Source: a bacterium
Lineage (GTDB): Bacteria; Desulfobacterota; Binatia; HRBIN30; CADEER01
Assembly: GCA_019637795.1 (NCBI GenBank)
Contig: JAHBUY010000006.1
Location: 342,287 to 406,286 of the forward strand
DNA: 64,000 nt
Reading direction: 5' to 3'
Shown: in pieces, positions 61,917-64,000 of the stretch
Position numbering within the stretch: the first letter of the stretch is position 1
How the letters are laid out: the number at the start of each line of letters is the position of its first letter
Made by a program: the position numbers and the translations under genes
The notes under the pieces: model-generated
Databases searched by the model: none
What the model was told of the DNA's origin: nothing
Seen by the model: the letters and a program-made list of their open reading frames with translations, nothing else

Positions 61917-61983
61917 GAGCGGCGCGAGCGGCGCCCCCTGCTGGTGACGCGCGAGCGGCGCCCTTTCTTGGTGAGCGGCGCCC
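61917..61983. repeat. Short direct repeats GAGCGGCGCCC upstream of the ttuB-type gene
   Basis: GAGCGGCGC occurs at 61917, 61926, 61953 and 61973, the last three extended to GAGCGGCGCCC, spaced 27 and 20 bases. They lie in the 216-base divergent gap between lysS and the sulfur-carrier gene, just upstream of the latter's promoter. They may be binding sites or slippage products. Confidence 0.45.
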
Positions 61984-61985
61984 CC

Positions 61986-62014
61986 TTGTCTCGCGCAACC
62001 GGGGCCCCTATCCT
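61986..62014 (+). promoter_or_regulatory. Promoter of the ttuB-ttuA-trmI cassette
   Basis: TTGTCT (61986-61991), a 17-base spacer and TATCCT (62009-62014) end nine bases before the ATG at 62024. No Shine-Dalgarno sequence is present, so a leaderless start is likely. Confidence 0.6.
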
Positions 62015-62023
62015 CGCCGCCGC

Positions 62024-62224
62024 ATGCGCATCACCGTCCTTCCGCGCCGCCAGCAGGTGGAGATCGCCGGCCGCCGGCGCGCCGCCGACGTGTTGCGCGA
62101 GCTCGGCTTCCTGCCGGGCACGGCGATGGTGATCCGGGGCGATGAGCTGGTGCCCGAGAGCGCGATGCTCGAGGCCGACGACGACATCGAGGTGCGCTCG
62201 GTGATCTCCGGAGGCGCCCCATGA
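62024..62224 (+). CDS. ttuB: Ubiquitin-like sulfur carrier protein (MoaD/ThiS/TtuB type)
   Basis: This small beta-grasp protein of 66 residues starts MRITVLPRRQQVEIAGRRRA and ends SVISGGAP. It resembles MoaD, ThiS and TtuB, whose C-terminal Gly-Gly is thiocarboxylated. Here Ala-Pro follows the Gly-Gly, so the carrier is either processed before use or uses a non-standard tail. The name TtuB rests on its neighbour, a TtuA-type tRNA thiolase to which it is coupled by ATGA. No E1-like activating enzyme or JAMM protease is in the window. Confidence 0.8.
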   Translation: MRITVLPRRQQVEIAGRRRAADVLRELGFLPGTAMVIRGDELVPESAMLEADDDIEVRSVISGGAP

Positions 62225-63150
62225 AGTGCACGCGGTGCAAGGCGCCGGCGCAGGTGCAGTTGCGCGCCCACAACGCGAACTTCTGCCGCGACTGCTTCCT
62301 CTTCATCTTCCAGCGCCAGGTGGAGCGGGCGATCGAGAAGGAGCGCATGTTCCGGCGCGACGAGCCGGTGCTGGTCGCGGTGTCGGGCGGCAAGGACAGC
62401 CTGGCGCTCTGGGAGGTGCTGCACGGGCTCGGCTACCAGACCACCGGCCTGCACCTCTCCCTCGGCATCGGCTCGTACTCCGACGTCTCGACCGAGAAGA
62501 CGGCGGCGTTCGCCGCGGCCAACGGCCTGCCGCTGATCACCGTGCGTCTCGCCGAGGCCGGCATGGCGGTGCCGGAGGTCGCGGGCCTGACGCGCCGGCC
62601 GGCGTGCTCGGCCTGCGGCACCATGAAGCGCCACTACTTCGACCAACTCGCGATCGACCGCGGCTTTCCGGTCGTGGCGACCGGCCACAACCTGGACGAC
62701 GAAGCGGCGCGCCTGCTCGGCAACGTCCTGCACTGGCAGTTGCCCTACCTGGCGCGGCAGAAGCCGGTGCTCGAGCCCACGCATCCGCGTTTCGTGCGCA
62801 AGGTGAAGCCGCTGTTCCGGGTGAGCGAATACGAGACCGCGATCTACGCCTTCCTCAAGAGGATCGACTACGTCGTCGACGAGTGTCCGAACGCGGTCGG
62901 CGCGACCCAGTTGGTGTACAAGGAGATGCTGAACCGCCTCGAAGCGGCGAGTCCGGGCAGCAAGCTCACGTTCGTGCAGGACTTCCTGAGCCGCGCCCAG
63001 CCGGTGCTGCCAGCGGCGACCGGCGACGGCCCGCCGCAGACCTGCGCGCAGTGCGGCATGCCGGCGTTCGGCGAGATCTGCGGCTACTGCCGCTTGATGC
63101 GCGAGACCGAGCAGAAGCGCGAGCGCCGCGCCGCCTCGGGCGCGGCCTGA
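62221..63150 (+). CDS. ttuA: TtuA/TtcA-type tRNA 2-thiolation ATPase
   Basis: The 309-residue PP-loop enzyme has N-terminal zinc ligands Cys3/Cys6 and Cys22/Cys25, the ATP-pyrophosphatase motif SGGKDS (residues 55-60), and a second zinc finger near the C-terminus (CAQCGMPAFGEICGYC). Cys129, Cys132 and Cys222 match the three ligands of the 4Fe-4S cluster in Thermus TtuA, which transfers sulfur to U54 (to give 2-thioribothymidine). The neighbours support TtuA over TtcA (C32) or NcsA (U34): a sulfur carrier before it and a TrmI-type methyltransferase after it. It could nonetheless act at U34 as in archaea. Confidence 0.85.
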   Translation: MKCTRCKAPAQVQLRAHNANFCRDCFLFIFQRQVERAIEKERMFRRDEPVLVAVSGGKDSLALWEVLHGLGYQTTGLHLSLGIGSYSDVSTEKTAAFAAANGLPLITVRLAEAGMAVPEVAGLTRRPACSACGTMKRHYFDQLAIDRGFPVVATGHNLDDEAARLLGNVLHWQLPYLARQKPVLEPTHPRFVRKVKPLFRVSEYETAIYAFLKRIDYVVDECPNAVGATQLVYKEMLNRLEAASPGSKLTFVQDFLSRAQPVLPAATGDGPPQTCAQCGMPAFGEICGYCRLMRETEQKRERRAASGAA

Positions 63151-63167
63151 AGCGGACGAGCACGATC

Positions 63168-64000
63168 GTGGTCGACGACGACGACCCGGCGCTCGCCGCC
63201 GCGCCGGCGGGCGAGCCCGCCCCCGAGCGGCGCGAGCTGCTGCGCGCCGGCGAGTCCGTGCTGTTCATCGACAGCAAGGACCGCGAGTACCTGAAGACCC
63301 TGCGCCCGGGCGGCCGGGTGTCGCTGCGCGGCGGCATGGTCGCCGCCGACGACCTCATCGGCACGCCCGAGGGCCGGATGGTGCGCAATCCAAAGGGCGA
63401 GTCGTTCCTCATGCTGCGGCCGACCTTCGCCGAGCTGATTCCCAACCTGCCGCGGCGGGCCCAGGTCATCTACCCGAAGGACATCGCGCTGATCCTGCTG
63501 TGGGGTGACATCGGCCCCGGCATGCAGGTCCTGGAGGCGGGCACCGGGCCGGGCGCTCTGACCATGGCGCTGCTGCGCGCCGTCGGGCCGAACGGCTCGC
63601 TGACCTCGTGCGAGATCCGCCCCGAGTTCATCGACATGGCGCGCGGCAACGTGGCGCAGTTCTATGGCGACGCGCCGCACTGGTCGGTGGTCGAATGCGA
63701 CGTGCGGCAGGGACTCCCGCGGGGCGGGCTCGACCGCATCGTCCTCGACCTGCCGGAGCCCTGGACGGTGCTCGGCGCGGCGGCCGAGGGACTGCGACCG
63801 GGAGGCGTGCTGGTCGTCTACCTGCCGACCGTGCTGCAGGTGAAGCAGGTGACGGATCAGGCGCCGGCGGCGGGTTTCGGCCGCGTGCAGGTGATGGAGT
63901 CGCTGCTCCGCCCCTGGCACTCGCGCGGCCTCAGCATCCGTCCAGAACACCGCATGGTCGCGCACACCGGCTTCATCATCGTCTGCCGTCGGGTCGTTGA
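63168..64000 (+). CDS. trmI: tRNA (adenine58-N1)-methyltransferase TrmI, C-terminus cut
   Basis: About 277 codons are visible and the frame is still open at the last base of the window. The likely start is GTG at 63168 (VVDDDDPALAA), 17 bases after ttuA; upstream in-frame codons without a start reach back into ttuA. The N-terminal domain has LLFIDSKDREYL-like VLFIDSKDREYLKTLRPGG and YPKDIALILLWGDI; the catalytic domain has motif I EAGTGPGALTMALLRAVG, acidic SCEIRPEFIDMA and the signature LDLPEPW, which identifies the TrmI/Trm61 family. It makes m1A58 in the tRNA T-loop. The frame probably ends a few codons outside. Confidence 0.9.
   Translation, partial: MVDDDDPALAAAPAGEPAPERRELLRAGESVLFIDSKDREYLKTLRPGGRVSLRGGMVAADDLIGTPEGRMVRNPKGESFLMLRPTFAELIPNLPRRAQVIYPKDIALILLWGDIGPGMQVLEAGTGPGALTMALLRAVGPNGSLTSCEIRPEFIDMARGNVAQFYGDAPHWSVVECDVRQGLPRGGLDRIVLDLPEPWTVLGAAAEGLRPGGVLVVYLPTVLQVKQVTDQAPAAGFGRVQVMESLLRPWHSRGLSIRPEHRMVAHTGFIIVCRRVV

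Overview
The window is a very GC-rich, densely coding stretch of a Gram-negative (diderm) bacterial chromosome. It has no tRNA, rRNA, CRISPR array, prophage or transposase gene that I can recognise. The organism makes Kdo/heptose-containing LPS: lpxA, lpxI, lpxB, lpxK, waaA, a Kdo/heptose-kinase-like gene, split hldE halves and a heptosyltransferase are all present. The order lysS-lolC-lolD-bamA-skp-lpxA-lpxI-oxidoreductase-lpxB-msbA-acyltransferase-waaA-lpxK resembles deltaproteobacterial lineages. The secreted proteins with a C-terminal dockerin-like EF-hand pair and CxGG...DCPGxxC modules are a style I associate with Candidatus Binatota and related former Deltaproteobacteria. That placement is inference from gene content, not from a marker tree.

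Layout. 1-2607 (minus): a MoxR/ChlI-type AAA+ ATPase and the start of its usual VWA-type partner, separated by a palindromic repeat. 2739-4712: corA (plus) convergent with an exported parvulin-type foldase. 4801-16725 (minus): three exported proteins in a row, including one of about 2.8 kb residues, sharing Cys-rich modules. 16919-28786 (minus): HIT hydrolase, ihfB, rpsA, cmk, aroA, tyrA, hisC, pheA, then miaA, mutL and pgi; in transcription order pgi-mutL-miaA-pheA-hisC-tyrA-aroA-cmk-rpsA-ihfB-HIT, with many ATGA/GTGA stop-start overlaps. 28889-39657: hldE2-type adenylyltransferase, an MFS transporter, rpmB, ridA, spoT with a CMP-kinase-like gene, yicC, hldE1-type kinase, heptosyltransferase, an unknown membrane protein and a glycosyltransferase. 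39685-45979: a small surface-glycan cluster (FkbM methyltransferase, four glycosyltransferases, SAM methyltransferase, sugar kinase). 46144-61807 (minus): the lipid A / outer-membrane assembly operon running from lysS to trm112. 62024-64000 (plus): a sulfur-carrier protein, a TtuA-type tRNA thiolase and a TrmI-type m1A58 methyltransferase, cut by the window end.

Three things stand out beyond the genes. First, at least nine intergenic palindromic elements fall into several related sequence families built on CCACGGAGG / CACCGCAGAGA / CCACGGATG arms. Almost all lie within about 15 bases after a stop codon, several contain or abut that stop codon, and three (1004-1185, 31766-31955, 44245-44425) are copies of one MITE-like unit. 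Second, several promoters end only 6-9 bases before the start codon with no Shine-Dalgarno sequence, pointing to leaderless mRNAs. Third, a compact ttuB-ttuA-trmI cassette suggests coupled T-loop (position 54/58) tRNA modification, with a sulfur carrier whose Gly-Gly is not C-terminal.
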